In this document: positions 29,923 through 39,588 of the stretch, one piece after another
Layout: each line of letters starts with the position of its first letter
Position numbering within the stretch: position 1 is the stretch's first letter
Source of the DNA: Deltaproteobacteria bacterium
GTDB taxonomy: Bacteria; Desulfobacterota; Binatia; HRBIN30; CADEER01
Length of the DNA: 64,000 nt
Assembly: GCA_029262455.1 (NCBI GenBank)
Contig: JAJCZJ010000117.1
Span: forward strand, 38,840 to 102,839
Reading direction: 5' to 3'
Position numbers and translations under genes: made by a program
The notes under the pieces: generated by a model
What the model saw: the letters and a program-made list of their open reading frames with translations, nothing else
Database searches by the model: none
What the model was told of the DNA's origin: nothing

Positions 29923-30488
29923 GCCTCCCCGGTACGAGATCCTGCTGACATCTCGGACCGCTCGAGTTGCAGATCGTATAGCCCTTGTGGCTCTGCGTCC
30001 CTTCGACCAAGGCGGTGTTGGCCTAACTACGTAGCATTTGCAGGTCACCGCGGACTCAGGAACACCTGCGATGGAACCACCTGAGGCGAGATTCGGCGCT
30101 CGCTTCATTCAGGCACGCCCTGACTCCCTACGCGGCCTGGATGCGGGATCGACAACCTCGCTTCCCACGAGTCGGAGGGTGGTTCGGACCCCCGTGCCCC
30201 GCATCCGCTTTGCTAGAGTCTGAAGCAAAAGCAAACCGAAGCAACACAGTCGCCACGTTGCTCCGCGATCGATTCGCGTTGCCAGAGTCCCGAAGGTGAT
30301 GTTCGGCACTGCGGTGTACGCGACATCCCTAATAGACGCGGCCCTCCCGAACTTGCGAGAAGTCATCCCGCGACGGAAGCGAACCCGGATCGAACGAGCC
30401 ATGTCCTTCGGCGCGTCCGCCCGGTCCGCCGCGAAAGTGAACGATTTTCTAGACTGGTTTCCGTTTAACCAACGGTTTGGGAGGTAAG

Positions 30489-31091
30489 GTGTCGAGTTTC
30501 AGTGTCATTCACGACGTTAGCCTCGAGTTGCGCCAGCAAATTCTTGCGGCGCTCGCGGCCACGCCGGACACCACCTTCAACGTTTCGGTCAATCAGCTGA
30601 CGCTCGAGTCGCCAGGGGAGGATCTGGGGAACGACACCGTCGCGAGCCTTTTCCTATACCATCTCGAAATCGACGCGCATCTGCGCAATCAACGCCCCTT
30701 ACCGGACGCCAATCGCCAAGACAGGTTCTACCCAGCACCACTGCCACTTCAGTTGCGCTACCTCTTCACCCCTGTCGGCGAAGAGCCCACAAACCAACTA
30801 CTTCTCGGCCGCGTCTTGCAGCACTTCCACGACTTTCCATCCTTTTCGTCATTGCGTGGAACATCCATCGGCACCAGTCGCAACGGAGCAAGTCCCGAGC
30901 TGCGCGTCGTACCAGATCTGTTGCCGATCGAGCAACTGACCCAACTTTGGAACGCGTTCTCCGCCCCCTACCGGACGGCAATCTCGCTGCTGGTTGAAGT
31001 CGTCGCCGTGGACAGCGGCCTGCCACCCGACCGGCATCGCCGCGTCGACAAGATGTTGGTCGGTACCGGCTTAGTCACGGGCGACACCTGA
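30489..31091 (+). CDS. eCIS: DUF4255/Pvc16-like N-terminal domain protein
   Basis: SVIHDVSLELRQQILAAL...LFLYHLEIDAHLRNQ...RFYPAPLPLQLRYLFTPVGEE...LLGRVLQHFHD; first gene of the sheath/tube operon. Confidence 0.85.
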   Translation: MSSFSVIHDVSLELRQQILAALAATPDTTFNVSVNQLTLESPGEDLGNDTVASLFLYHLEIDAHLRNQRPLPDANRQDRFYPAPLPLQLRYLFTPVGEEPTNQLLLGRVLQHFHDFPSFSSLRGTSIGTSRNGASPELRVVPDLLPIEQLTQLWNAFSAPYRTAISLLVEVVAVDSGLPPDRHRRVDKMLVGTGLVTGDT

Positions 31092-31762
31092 TGATTCTGT
31101 CAGCAACCCAGCTTTCGATGCGCCAAGCCCTTGGCACCGGTCAGCTAACCGAGGAAGTGACCGGGCGCGCCGTCGACAACTTCGAAATCTCAATGACCTA
31201 TCAGCATGCCGACGGCTCCGGTCACTTGCCCGTAACGCTACAGAAAAAGGCAGGGGGGTTTTTCGCGCTGCAGTTCTCGCCGGAGCGCGCCATGCCTGAC
31301 TTTTCGGCGCAGACCGACGTAATCCTGACCGCCATCATCGCGGTGCAGGACCGGGCGCCGATTGAGGTACCACGAACCGTCTCGGCGGCCGACCTCGCTC
31401 TGACCCAAACTGTAGCCAAGGTCGGTGGAACACCAATCGAGTACCGCCGCGTCGCTGGAGCCCCTTTCGATTTTTCTGCCCAAGTGGCTCCGCTAGCCGT
31501 GGCGCTGCGCGGCGTCATTTTACGCGACCACGACCCCGCCGATCCGATCGGCGATGTCGCCGTTACGACCGATCCCGCGTCGCCTGGGGGTGCAGTGACG
31601 AGCGACAACGACGGTTTCTTTTTCATTCCCAGCCTCCCGGCGACCGCGGAAATCACTCTCGATCTCGACGAAGGCGGAACAAAAACCAGTGTCGAATTCA
31701 CACCGGATTATGCCAGGCCGGTCAACACTCTCACCCTTTCGCTCGCGCTGCCGAGCCAATGA
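31091..31762 (+). CDS. eCIS: carboxypeptidase-regulatory-like domain protein
   Basis: VILRDHDPADPIGDVAVTTDPASPGGAVTSDNDGFFFIPSLPATAEITLDL; TGATG overlap with the upstream gene. Confidence 0.65.
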   Translation: MILSATQLSMRQALGTGQLTEEVTGRAVDNFEISMTYQHADGSGHLPVTLQKKAGGFFALQFSPERAMPDFSAQTDVILTAIIAVQDRAPIEVPRTVSAADLALTQTVAKVGGTPIEYRRVAGAPFDFSAQVAPLAVALRGVILRDHDPADPIGDVAVTTDPASPGGAVTSDNDGFFFIPSLPATAEITLDLDEGGTKTSVEFTPDYARPVNTLTLSLALPSQ

Positions 31763-31777
31763 CAACGGAGAAGTGAC

Positions 31778-34255
31778 ATGCCCGAGTATCTCGCACCAGG
31801 TGTCTATGTGGAAGAAATTCCATCCGGCAACAAGCCGATCGCGGCCGCCAGCACTTCAACCGCTGCCGTTGTCGGCTTGACCGAACGGGGGCCTGTAAAC
31901 ACCCCGACGCTTTGCACCAGCCTCGGATCCTACAATCGCCAGTTCGGCGGCAATCTGAACCCGCTCGTATTTGCGAACAACCGCGACGCTTTGCCCTATG
32001 CGGCGGAAGGATTCTTCAACAACGGAGGCTCACGCCTCTACGTGACTCGCATCCTTGGGGAGGACGCCACTGAGTCCGACCTGCGAATGCTTGCGCGCGA
32101 CACAGCGAGAACAGCAACGCCAGAAATCTTTGCCCAGGCGATGGCTGGCGACGCCACTCTCACGCTGTCTTCAGCTACGGGACTCGACGAAGGCGAGGCC
32201 CTCCTCATCCGCGACGGTGCAAACAGCGAGATGGTTTCGGTTGACCCCGATTCTGCAGTCTCACAAGTAGCCATCGAAGGCCTCGCCCACACCTATGAGA
32301 CCGGCGACGCGACCGTCATCACAGTGCAAAGTGCAACCGCGATCGATAACGCCTTGGCAGAGCAGGCCGCCCCGGGCGACATGGCACTTACGCTCGATGA
32401 TGTGACCGGTTTAGCGGATGGCGACGCACTGCAGATCGACCAAGGCGACGCAGCAGAAGTGATTACAATTGAGGCAATCGACCAGGACGCGCAGACCATT
32501 AGTCTAGCGCGGCCGCTCGACCACGCCCACACCGTCGACGCCGAGCTAGTCATCCTGAGCGATGGCGACGCCCCCACCACGTTGACACTGAACACGCGTG
32601 CCGCCGCGTCCGGGGCGCGAGTCATTCTGGACGTAGCGAACCCCGATGACGCTTCCGTCGGCGACGTGCTGCGACTGGAAAACGGCACGGAGACAGAGTT
32701 CGTCCAGGTTTCCAGCAAGCCTGATACTTTGACGGTCGCTCCCGTGCTGACGGCCAACCACGCCCCCGGGGTCGAGCTCGTTCCAGCCATCCCGGTGTTG
32801 CGAGTGCATGCCCGCTATCCGGGCATCTGGGGCAATGCCCTGAGGGTCACCGCTTTCCCAGCCACGCAAGTGCAGACATCATCGGTAGGAATCACGCCCG
32901 CCACGACGGACCAAATCACCGTCGGCTCGGCCTTCGGGTTGTTCGGGGGCTCTGTCATCGCCATCACCGATCCCGACAGCATCGACGTCGAGAACCCAAC
33001 CGTTCTCGCTACGGCCGAGGTTGCTTCTGTCGACACAGCAGCCGGCATCGTCACGCTGACTGATGCAATCGGAACCGAAGTTCCGGACGGCGCGCCGGTA
33101 TCGAGCCAAGAGTTCACCCTCCTGGTCGAGCGCATCGAGGACCGCAGAAGTGTGGAAAGTGAAACCTTCGAAAGACTCTCGCTCGCCTCAGAACACCCTC
33201 GCTATGCACTCAAGATCGTCGGTAGCTGGGACACCGCCGCTGATCGCCCCTCTGCAAGCGGTGCTTCACAGCTGATTCGGCTATCCGACGAGGCCAATGC
33301 CGCCACCCGCGTTCTTCCATTGATCGCCGGATTGGGCCAGTCACTCGCCAACGGCAACGACGACTTGCCCGGGATCGACGACAATACTTACATCGGAAAT
33401 GCTGCTGAAGATCCGAACGCGCGGACCGGAATCCAGGCGTTGGAGAACGAGTCAACACTCTCGATCGTGGCGGTGCCCGGACAAACGTCGGTCAACGTGC
33501 AGAAAGCGCTTCTCGCTCATTGCGAGAAGATGCGCTACCGCTTTGCCGTACTCGACACGCCGCTCGGCAGTACACTCAATCAGGCACGCGCACATCGGCA
33601 GAACTTCGACAACACGCGGGCCGCGATCTACTACCCCGGACTCGTGATCGCCGATTCCTTCGGTGAAAGCGGCGACACGCGTATCATTCATCCTTCGGGT
33701 CATATGATGGGCGTCTATGCCCGCACCGACACGACGCGGGGTGTCCACAAGGCGCCTGCCAACGAAGTCGTCCGATCGATTCTGGGGTTCGAAGCTGCGC
33801 TCACCAAGGGTGAGCAGGATATTTTGAATCCGATCAACCTAAACTGCTTCCGCGACTTCCGCACCGAGAATCGTGGGTTACGCGTATACGGTGGTCGAGT
33901 CGCGACCTCCGACCCGGAATGGCGCTACGTCAACGTCCGTCGTCTCCTGCTGTTCATCGAGCAATCACTAGACACGGGACTGCAATGGGCGGTTTTTGAG
34001 CCAAATGACACGCCTCTGTGGGATACAGTCAAGCAATCCGTCACCAACTTCCTGACCACCGTCTGGCGCTCCGGCGCGTTAGAAGGAACCAAACAGGAAG
34101 AGGCATTTTTCGTCCGCATCGGCTTCGACCTTACGATGACACAGGACGATATCGACAACGGACGGTTGATTGTCGAAGTCGGCGTCGCTCCGGTCAAACC
34201 GGCGGAGTTTGTAATTGTCCGCATCAGCCAGAAAACCCGCGAAGCGACCAGCTAA
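31778..34255 (+). CDS. eCIS: contractile sheath protein 1 (Pvc2-like) with large repeated insertion
   Basis: MPEYLAPGVYVEEIPSGNKPIAAASTSTAAVVGLTERGPVNTPTLCTS; C-term WRYVNVRRLLLFIEQSLDTGLQWAVFEPNDTPLWDTVKQSVTNFL (sheath signature). Confidence 0.95.
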   Translation: MPEYLAPGVYVEEIPSGNKPIAAASTSTAAVVGLTERGPVNTPTLCTSLGSYNRQFGGNLNPLVFANNRDALPYAAEGFFNNGGSRLYVTRILGEDATESDLRMLARDTARTATPEIFAQAMAGDATLTLSSATGLDEGEALLIRDGANSEMVSVDPDSAVSQVAIEGLAHTYETGDATVITVQSATAIDNALAEQAAPGDMALTLDDVTGLADGDALQIDQGDAAEVITIEAIDQDAQTISLARPLDHAHTVDAELVILSDGDAPTTLTLNTRAAASGARVILDVANPDDASVGDVLRLENGTETEFVQVSSKPDTLTVAPVLTANHAPGVELVPAIPVLRVHARYPGIWGNALRVTAFPATQVQTSSVGITPATTDQITVGSAFGLFGGSVIAITDPDSIDVENPTVLATAEVASVDTAAGIVTLTDAIGTEVPDGAPVSSQEFTLLVERIEDRRSVESETFERLSLASEHPRYALKIVGSWDTAADRPSASGASQLIRLSDEANAATRVLPLIAGLGQSLANGNDDLPGIDDNTYIGNAAEDPNARTGIQALENESTLSIVAVPGQTSVNVQKALLAHCEKMRYRFAVLDTPLGSTLNQARAHRQNFDNTRAAIYYPGLVIADSFGESGDTRIIHPSGHMMGVYARTDTTRGVHKAPANEVVRSILGFEAALTKGEQDILNPINLNCFRDFRTENRGLRVYGGRVATSDPEWRYVNVRRLLLFIEQSLDTGLQWAVFEPNDTPLWDTVKQSVTNFLTTVWRSGALEGTKQEEAFFVRIGFDLTMTQDDIDNGRLIVEVGVAPVKPAEFVIVRISQKTREATS
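32140..33115 (+). repeat. Protein-level tandem repeats (~3 + 1 copies) inserted in sheath 1
   Basis: Repeated GDATLTLSSATGLDEGEALLIRD...LAHTYETGDATVITV / GDMALTLDDVTGLADGDALQIDQ...LDHAHTVDAELVIL / TLNTRAAASGARVILDV...VGDVLRLEN...LTANHAPGVELVPA / ITPATTDQITVGSAFGLFGGSVIAI. Confidence 0.7.
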
Positions 34256-34299
34256 CTCGGGCCGCTTCCCAACACACGACTTTCTGAAGGGATATCGAC

Positions 34300-34725
34300 A
34301 TGCGAAACGACCCTTACGCGCAGTTCAACTTCATCCTCGAAATCGAAGGACTCGACGCTGCCGGCTTCACAGAAGTGGGCGGCATCTCCTCCGAGAGCGA
34401 CATCATCGAGTATCGCGAGGGCTCCGAACCTGCGCGAATGCGAAAACTACCGGCCCTCTTCAAGTTCGGAAACATAACACTGAAGCGCGGCTACACCCAA
34501 AGCCGCGAGCTCTGGGAATGGCGCAAGACGACCCTCGATGGTGCGACCGCACGCAAGCAAGGGGCCATCATTCTCCGCGACGAGGCTCGCGAACCAAAGT
34601 TGCGTTGGGAGTTCTCTGAAGGCTGGATCTCTAAGTACGAAGGTCCGGCCCTCAAGTCGACCGCCAACGAAGCGGCGATCGAATCGATTGAGATCGCCGT
34701 CGAGGACGTCGTTTTGGTCGCATAA
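34300..34725 (+). CDS. eCIS: inner tube protein 1 (gp19/Pvc1-like)
   Basis: MRNDPYAQFNFILEIEGLDAAGFTEVGGISSESDIIEYREG...LPALFKFGNITLKRGYTQSRELWEW. Confidence 0.95.
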   Translation: MRNDPYAQFNFILEIEGLDAAGFTEVGGISSESDIIEYREGSEPARMRKLPALFKFGNITLKRGYTQSRELWEWRKTTLDGATARKQGAIILRDEAREPKLRWEFSEGWISKYEGPALKSTANEAAIESIEIAVEDVVLVA

Positions 34726-34742
34726 GCGAAGTCAAAACGCAG

Positions 34743-37004
34743 ATGACCACTCTTCTTACTCCAGGGCTGTACCGCCAGCCGATCGAACCGGTCCGCTCGG
34801 TGGCACGGCTTGCGCGTGGCGACATTACGGTCTTTCTCGGCTACGCCCGCCGGGGGCCGGTCGGCCTACCGGTGCGAGTCGAAAGCCTGCATCAGGCAGA
34901 GGCCATCTTCGGGCAACCACTCGAAGTCGGCTATCTTTGGCATTCCCTCAAGGGCTTCTTTGAAACCGGCGGGCGCACGGCCTACGTGCTGCGCCTGGCC
35001 AAGGATAGTGCGCGGCAGGCATCGATCGATCTCGGCGAATCCGCACTGCGCTGGCGCGCGGTCGCGTCGTTCCCCTGGACGATGATTGATCCACGCAAGT
35101 TGAAGACTGCCCCCCGCGCGGAAGCTGCCAACTGGTCGCAGATTGTCGAGCGAGTCCTGCGCGAAAGGGGAGCTCGTACACCCGACCCCGGAACCTGGGC
35201 CAACCAACTGAGCCTGACGGTACGACAAACGGCTCGCTGTCGGACTGAGACCGTCCCAGCACAGGACGGCGACAGTCTGACACTGCGTGTCGCTTCACTC
35301 GCTGGCCTCGAGAGAGGAAGTATTCTCACCCTCACACAAACGGCGAACCAAGAAACTGTCGCGGCAACCGCTATTGTCGCGGACATCGATGCTGCATTTC
35401 AGTCCATCAAGCTAGAGCGGAGCCCGCGTCATGCCCTGAACCGCTCGGCGGTTGCCTTCGACTCGAGTCGCACAATCCGTCTGACCAGCGTCGAGTTCGA
35501 CTTTGACATCTATCTTGAGGGCAAGCTCAGCCAGTCCCTGGCGGCACTCTCCCCGAACCCCGAACACACTTTCTCAATCAACAACATACTCGGAAGTGAA
35601 TCACGTGACGTGTTTCTGACGCCGGTGGTCTTTCGGGAAGTCTCCGGAATCTGGGAAGAACTTCCCGCTCCTCTGCAGCACACCAACTTGCGCCGCACCG
35701 ACTGGTCGGATGCTAAGTCTTGGCCATCTCCGGGGGATTATGATCTCACCGGCGGCACCGACGGGTTACAGGAGATCGGCAGCACAGACTACCTGGACGC
35801 CCTGGAAGAAGTGAAGCGCCTGCCGGAGGCGGCCCTCGTCGCGGCTCCCGATCTGGTGTTGCAACCCACGGCTCCACCTGCGGTGGAGCGAACTCCGAGG
35901 GAGCCGGTCGATTGCTACAACCTGTCTCCGGCCGACACCGGTCTGATTTCAGGCCTGGTCGTCACGATTGATGAGACCGGCACCGACAGACCGCTGCCGC
36001 GCGTTGAGATCGATGTTGCCGGCCCGGGTGGCCAAACCCGCTCCGACCAAAACGGCCTCTTCAAGATCAGGGGTATTCCAGCCGAACTGGTTACCGTACG
36101 CCTCTCGAAAACCGGATTCGAACCGCTCGAATATGTCGTACAGGCGACACTGTTTGAATCCACTGCTCCCACCAGAATCACGTTGGATCCGGTCGCGTAC
36201 CCCGCCGTGCTACCCGCGGCCGATGTTCTTCAGGTCCAGACCGCTATGGCCAACCCTGCGATTGTCGGTCCATACAAGATCGCGGTCCTGGATCCCATAA
36301 GCCCCAACGAGCGGCTCGACGAACTGCGCACGTGGCGAGCGCGGCTAGGCGACAGTGCTCGCATGGGATTCTTCGCACCGTGGTTGCGCGTGCCCTCACC
36401 CGACTTCGAAGGCGACGGCTACCTATCCTGTCCTCCCTCAGGTCACGTCTGCGGTGCCTTTGCCGCAGCCGAGTCTGCCGAAGGGGTTCACCGCAGCGGC
36501 GCGAACCGCCCGCTGCACTACGTCGAAGGTGTCACCCTCCCAATCTTCGACGCCGAACAAGCACTCATGAATCCGATCGGGCTGAATGCCATTCGAACCT
36601 TCCCCGGTCGTGGCACACGTGTCTTTGGCACTCGCACTCTGTCCTCGGCCCTCGAGTGGCGCATGCTCACGGCCCGACGAATTGTCGATGCACTGGAAAA
36701 GACCCTTCAACGAGGCCTGCACTGGATGGTGTTTGAGCCAAACAATCTGATGACGCGTCATGCCGTTTCGACAACCGCCGAGGCCTTTCTGAATCGTCTT
36801 TGGCGTGACGGCGTGCTCGCCGGTGACAAGCCGGAAGCCGGGTATTCAATCAAGTGCGACCTCGAGAACAACCCCAATGAAACACGTGAGGCCGGCCAAC
36901 TCGTCGTCGATGTCGCGGTCGCACCGACAACACCGTTTGAGTTTGTGCTCTTCCGTCTAGGCCACACCTTCGACGCTCTACAAGTCACGGAGGTACAACA
37001 ATGA
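34743..37004 (+). CDS. eCIS: contractile sheath-like protein 2 with CarboxypepD_reg-like insertion
   Basis: TPGLYRQPIEPVRSVARLARGDITVFLGYARRGPVGLPVRVES; C-term EWRMLTARRIVDALEKTLQRGLHWMVFEPNNLMTRHAVSTTAEAFLNRLW; internal SGLVVTIDETGTDRPLPRVEIDVAGPGGQTRSDQNGLFKIRGIP. Confidence 0.92.
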   Translation: MTTLLTPGLYRQPIEPVRSVARLARGDITVFLGYARRGPVGLPVRVESLHQAEAIFGQPLEVGYLWHSLKGFFETGGRTAYVLRLAKDSARQASIDLGESALRWRAVASFPWTMIDPRKLKTAPRAEAANWSQIVERVLRERGARTPDPGTWANQLSLTVRQTARCRTETVPAQDGDSLTLRVASLAGLERGSILTLTQTANQETVAATAIVADIDAAFQSIKLERSPRHALNRSAVAFDSSRTIRLTSVEFDFDIYLEGKLSQSLAALSPNPEHTFSINNILGSESRDVFLTPVVFREVSGIWEELPAPLQHTNLRRTDWSDAKSWPSPGDYDLTGGTDGLQEIGSTDYLDALEEVKRLPEAALVAAPDLVLQPTAPPAVERTPREPVDCYNLSPADTGLISGLVVTIDETGTDRPLPRVEIDVAGPGGQTRSDQNGLFKIRGIPAELVTVRLSKTGFEPLEYVVQATLFESTAPTRITLDPVAYPAVLPAADVLQVQTAMANPAIVGPYKIAVLDPISPNERLDELRTWRARLGDSARMGFFAPWLRVPSPDFEGDGYLSCPPSGHVCGAFAAAESAEGVHRSGANRPLHYVEGVTLPIFDAEQALMNPIGLNAIRTFPGRGTRVFGTRTLSSALEWRMLTARRIVDALEKTLQRGLHWMVFEPNNLMTRHAVSTTAEAFLNRLWRDGVLAGDKPEAGYSIKCDLENNPNETREAGQLVVDVAVAPTTPFEFVLFRLGHTFDALQVTEVQQ

Positions 37005-37516
37005 TTCGTCTCGATCCGTTGCCCGCATTCAACTTCTATATTGCGCTGATCGAGGATCCCGATAGCCCGATGGCAGCCTTGGAGATCGCCTCGGCCTTTG
37101 TCCTCGGGGGGTTTGCCGAGTGCCAAGGCCTCGAGAGTGAGATCCAGACCGAGGAAGTCTTAGCGGGTGGAGTGAACGACCGGGTTTTCAGATTCGCGAC
37201 GCGTGCCGCCTTTCCGAGCATCACGCTCAGTCGCGGGGTTGGATTCTCCGAAAGCCTCTACCTTTGGCACGAAGAATTCCTCAAGGGAGAGGGCAAGCGG
37301 CGCAACGGCCTCATCTTTCTGGCCAACGAGGCACGTGTCCCAATCAAAGCGTGGTCATTCGAAAATGGTATCCCAGTCAAATGGTCAGGGCCGGCACTCA
37401 ACGCCGCCACCTCAGGTGTAGCGATCGAGAAATTGGAGATCGCCCACGAGAAGCTCTCGCTGACGCTTAGCCCGGGAAAGGCGCTGGCCTCCGTCGGCTC
37501 AGCACTAGGACTTTGA
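37001..37516 (+). CDS. eCIS: tube protein 2 (Pvc5-like)
   Basis: MIRLDPLPAFNFYIALIEDP...GGFAECQGLESEIQTEEVLAGGVNDRVFRF...FPSITLSRGVGFSESLYLWHEEF; ATGA overlap with sheath 2. Confidence 0.92.
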   Translation: MIRLDPLPAFNFYIALIEDPDSPMAALEIASAFVLGGFAECQGLESEIQTEEVLAGGVNDRVFRFATRAAFPSITLSRGVGFSESLYLWHEEFLKGEGKRRNGLIFLANEARVPIKAWSFENGIPVKWSGPALNAATSGVAIEKLEIAHEKLSLTLSPGKALASVGSALGL

Positions 37517-37519
37517 TCG

Positions 37520-37711
37520 ATGGCTGTTGATATGAGAATCGGTTCGATCGAAACCCGGCTCAGCATCGCCGACCCCGCCACTCTGCAAACCCCTCAGTTC
37601 ATGGCGAGGATCGTTGCGATGGTGAAAGAAGAGCTCGAGCGCGACGCCCAAGACGAACGACGCCGGGCATCCGATCGCCAAGCGGTTCGAACTCCCAGAA
37701 GAAGACCCTGA
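37520..37711 (+). CDS. eCIS: DUF5908-like small protein
   Basis: 63 aa MAVDMRIGSIETRLSIADPATLQTPQFMARIVAMVKEELERD; conserved eCIS position between tube and LysM genes. Confidence 0.75.
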   Translation: MAVDMRIGSIETRLSIADPATLQTPQFMARIVAMVKEELERDAQDERRRASDRQAVRTPRRRP

Positions 37712-37714
37712 TCG

Positions 37715-38404
37715 ATGAGCCAGCTCACGTTCCAGAGGATCAAGCTCGACGGTACACCAATCGGCGTTCCGATGATCGTGGACTACGCCCCGGCCGAGCT
37801 TGCGTTCTCCAAAGCCGCCCAGTTCGCCGAAATCGCCATTCCAGGGCTCGAACAACCCCTGCTTCAGTTCGTTCGCGGTGACGCCGAGACACTCAGCATG
37901 GACCTGTTCTTCGATAGCACCGAGAACGGCACAGGCGCTGACGCGCTCGCAGTGACCGACCGCGTCGAGGCCTTCCACAAGTTAGTCGCGATCGACGGTG
38001 ACCTGCATTCGCCACCACTCGTTCGGGTTCACTGGGGCGACAACTTCCCGGGCACCGCGATGGGCGACACCAAAAAGGCCGGCCAGAACTTCACCGCCGT
38101 GGTCCTGTCCGTCGCGCGCCGGTTCACACTGTTCAATCCGGAAGGCAAACCGCTGCGTGCCACGGTGAGCATCGCGTTGAAATCCTATGCGACGGTGGCC
38201 GATCAGGTGAAGGCCATCAACTATCGCTCGCCCGACCATACGCGAATCCATGTCGTCTCCGAAGGTGAGACCCTGCCGCTCATCGCGCACGACGCCTATG
38301 AAGACGCCGGGAAGTGGCGCGTCATCGCCGACCACAACGGTCTCTCTGACGTTCGCAACATCGCCCCAGGTACAACTCTCGAGCTTCCACCACTGGTGAC
38401 TTGA
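37715..38404 (+). CDS. eCIS: LysM-containing baseplate/tail protein (Pvc7/gp53-like)
   Basis: LTFQRIKLDGTPIGVPMIVDYAPAELAFSKAAQFAEIAIPGLEQPLLQFVRGDAETLSMDLFFD; C-term THIHVVSEGETLPLIAHDAYEDAGKWRVIADHNGLSDVRNIAPGTTLELP (LysM). Confidence 0.9.
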   Translation: MSQLTFQRIKLDGTPIGVPMIVDYAPAELAFSKAAQFAEIAIPGLEQPLLQFVRGDAETLSMDLFFDSTENGTGADALAVTDRVEAFHKLVAIDGDLHSPPLVRVHWGDNFPGTAMGDTKKAGQNFTAVVLSVARRFTLFNPEGKPLRATVSIALKSYATVADQVKAINYRSPDHTRIHVVSEGETLPLIAHDAYEDAGKWRVIADHNGLSDVRNIAPGTTLELPPLVT

Positions 38405-39588
38405 TGGCAGCGGAAAACTTCTCGTCCAAGCGCGCCTTCATGACCCCGGCTTTTCGCATCGAACTCGAAGGCTCGGACACTGGACGGTCCGTAATCTCGG
38501 ATGTGCTGGAGGTGTCATTCAATGACGACCTCGAAAACATCGACAGCTTCGAGTTCAACTTGCACGACTGGGACCCGATCGAGCGTGTTCCTAAGTACTC
38601 CAGTCCCTGGGACAAAGACGGAAAACCGTTGAAGCTCAGCGACGGCACAGCAAACGTGCCGAACTTCGAGCCCGGCGCGAAGGTGGCGCTGTTCATGGGC
38701 TACTTGGAAGACGGCGAGCTGCCGCTGGTCATGGACGGGGAAGTCGTATCGCTCGCGCCAACCTTTCCGGCATCTGGCTCGCCCACTTGTAAGGTGCGGG
38801 CGTTGAACGCCTTTTTGCGCGGCCTACAGAAGGTCCGGGTCGAAGGCAACTATTCGGGCACCGCGAAAGAAATTGTCGACGCGCTCTGTCAGCAACACGG
38901 CGTCGCCGTTGAATGGGCGACGCTCGATGCCGAAGGGGCGTCGGAGGAAAACGTCGAGGTCGAGGGGATTCTGTACGACGAAATCGCCAGCCGGGCGCAG
39001 GAGTACGGGCTGAAGATCGGCACGATCCCGGCCGAGGGGCCGGGAACCGACCCAAAGCTATACTTGTCGCAACCTTCGGACGGTGGCGACGAACCAGTGG
39101 CTGAATTCACCTGGGGAAGAAGTCTGATTTCCTTCACCCCGGCCCTATCGGCAGCCGGTCAGGTTTCCAAGGTAATCGCGCGCGGTGGGGACCCGACACA
39201 GGACGGAAACGCGCAGAATATCGAAGTCGAAAAGACCTGGAGTCAGGTCGGTTTGTCGCCGACAGCGCTCGGGCCGCCGGGCAAGGCAGACATCGAAGCG
39301 GCAGTAGGTGGAATCATCGAAGTCATCAAACCCGACAATATCGCAAGTCAGGAAGACGCCGAGAATGCTGCGTTAGCTCGCCTGCGTGAGCTCGCCGCAA
39401 CCTTGATTACCGGCTCAGGCAGCGCCATCGGTCTGCCCGAACTGCGCGCCGGTCGGCTGGTCACGATGACCGGTATGGGCGCGCGCTTCGACGGGACGTA
39501 CCGGTTGACTCAGACAACGCACGCGATCGGCGGATCCGGCTACACCACGAGCTTTCAGAGCCGCAAGGAAGTTCTAGAAAATGGATAA
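38401..39588 (+). CDS. eCIS: gpD/VgrG-like baseplate hub (Pvc8-like N-part)
   Basis: TPAFRIELEGSDTGRSVISDVLEVSFNDDLENIDSFEFNLHDWD; ALNAFLRGLQKVRVEGNYSGTAKEIVDALCQQHGV; GRLVTMTGMGARFDGTYRLTQTTHAIGGSGYTTSFQSRKE. Confidence 0.9.
   Translation: MMAAENFSSKRAFMTPAFRIELEGSDTGRSVISDVLEVSFNDDLENIDSFEFNLHDWDPIERVPKYSSPWDKDGKPLKLSDGTANVPNFEPGAKVALFMGYLEDGELPLVMDGEVVSLAPTFPASGSPTCKVRALNAFLRGLQKVRVEGNYSGTAKEIVDALCQQHGVAVEWATLDAEGASEENVEVEGILYDEIASRAQEYGLKIGTIPAEGPGTDPKLYLSQPSDGGDEPVAEFTWGRSLISFTPALSAAGQVSKVIARGGDPTQDGNAQNIEVEKTWSQVGLSPTALGPPGKADIEAAVGGIIEVIKPDNIASQEDAENAALARLRELAATLITGSGSAIGLPELRAGRLVTMTGMGARFDGTYRLTQTTHAIGGSGYTTSFQSRKEVLENG

Noticed and set aside
30139-30206. Functional tRNA gene
   Set aside because: Stem pattern is cloverleaf-like but the D-arm is missing, the T-loop does not match TTCRANY, and anticodon-loop positions are atypical; kept only as a low-confidence structured element.
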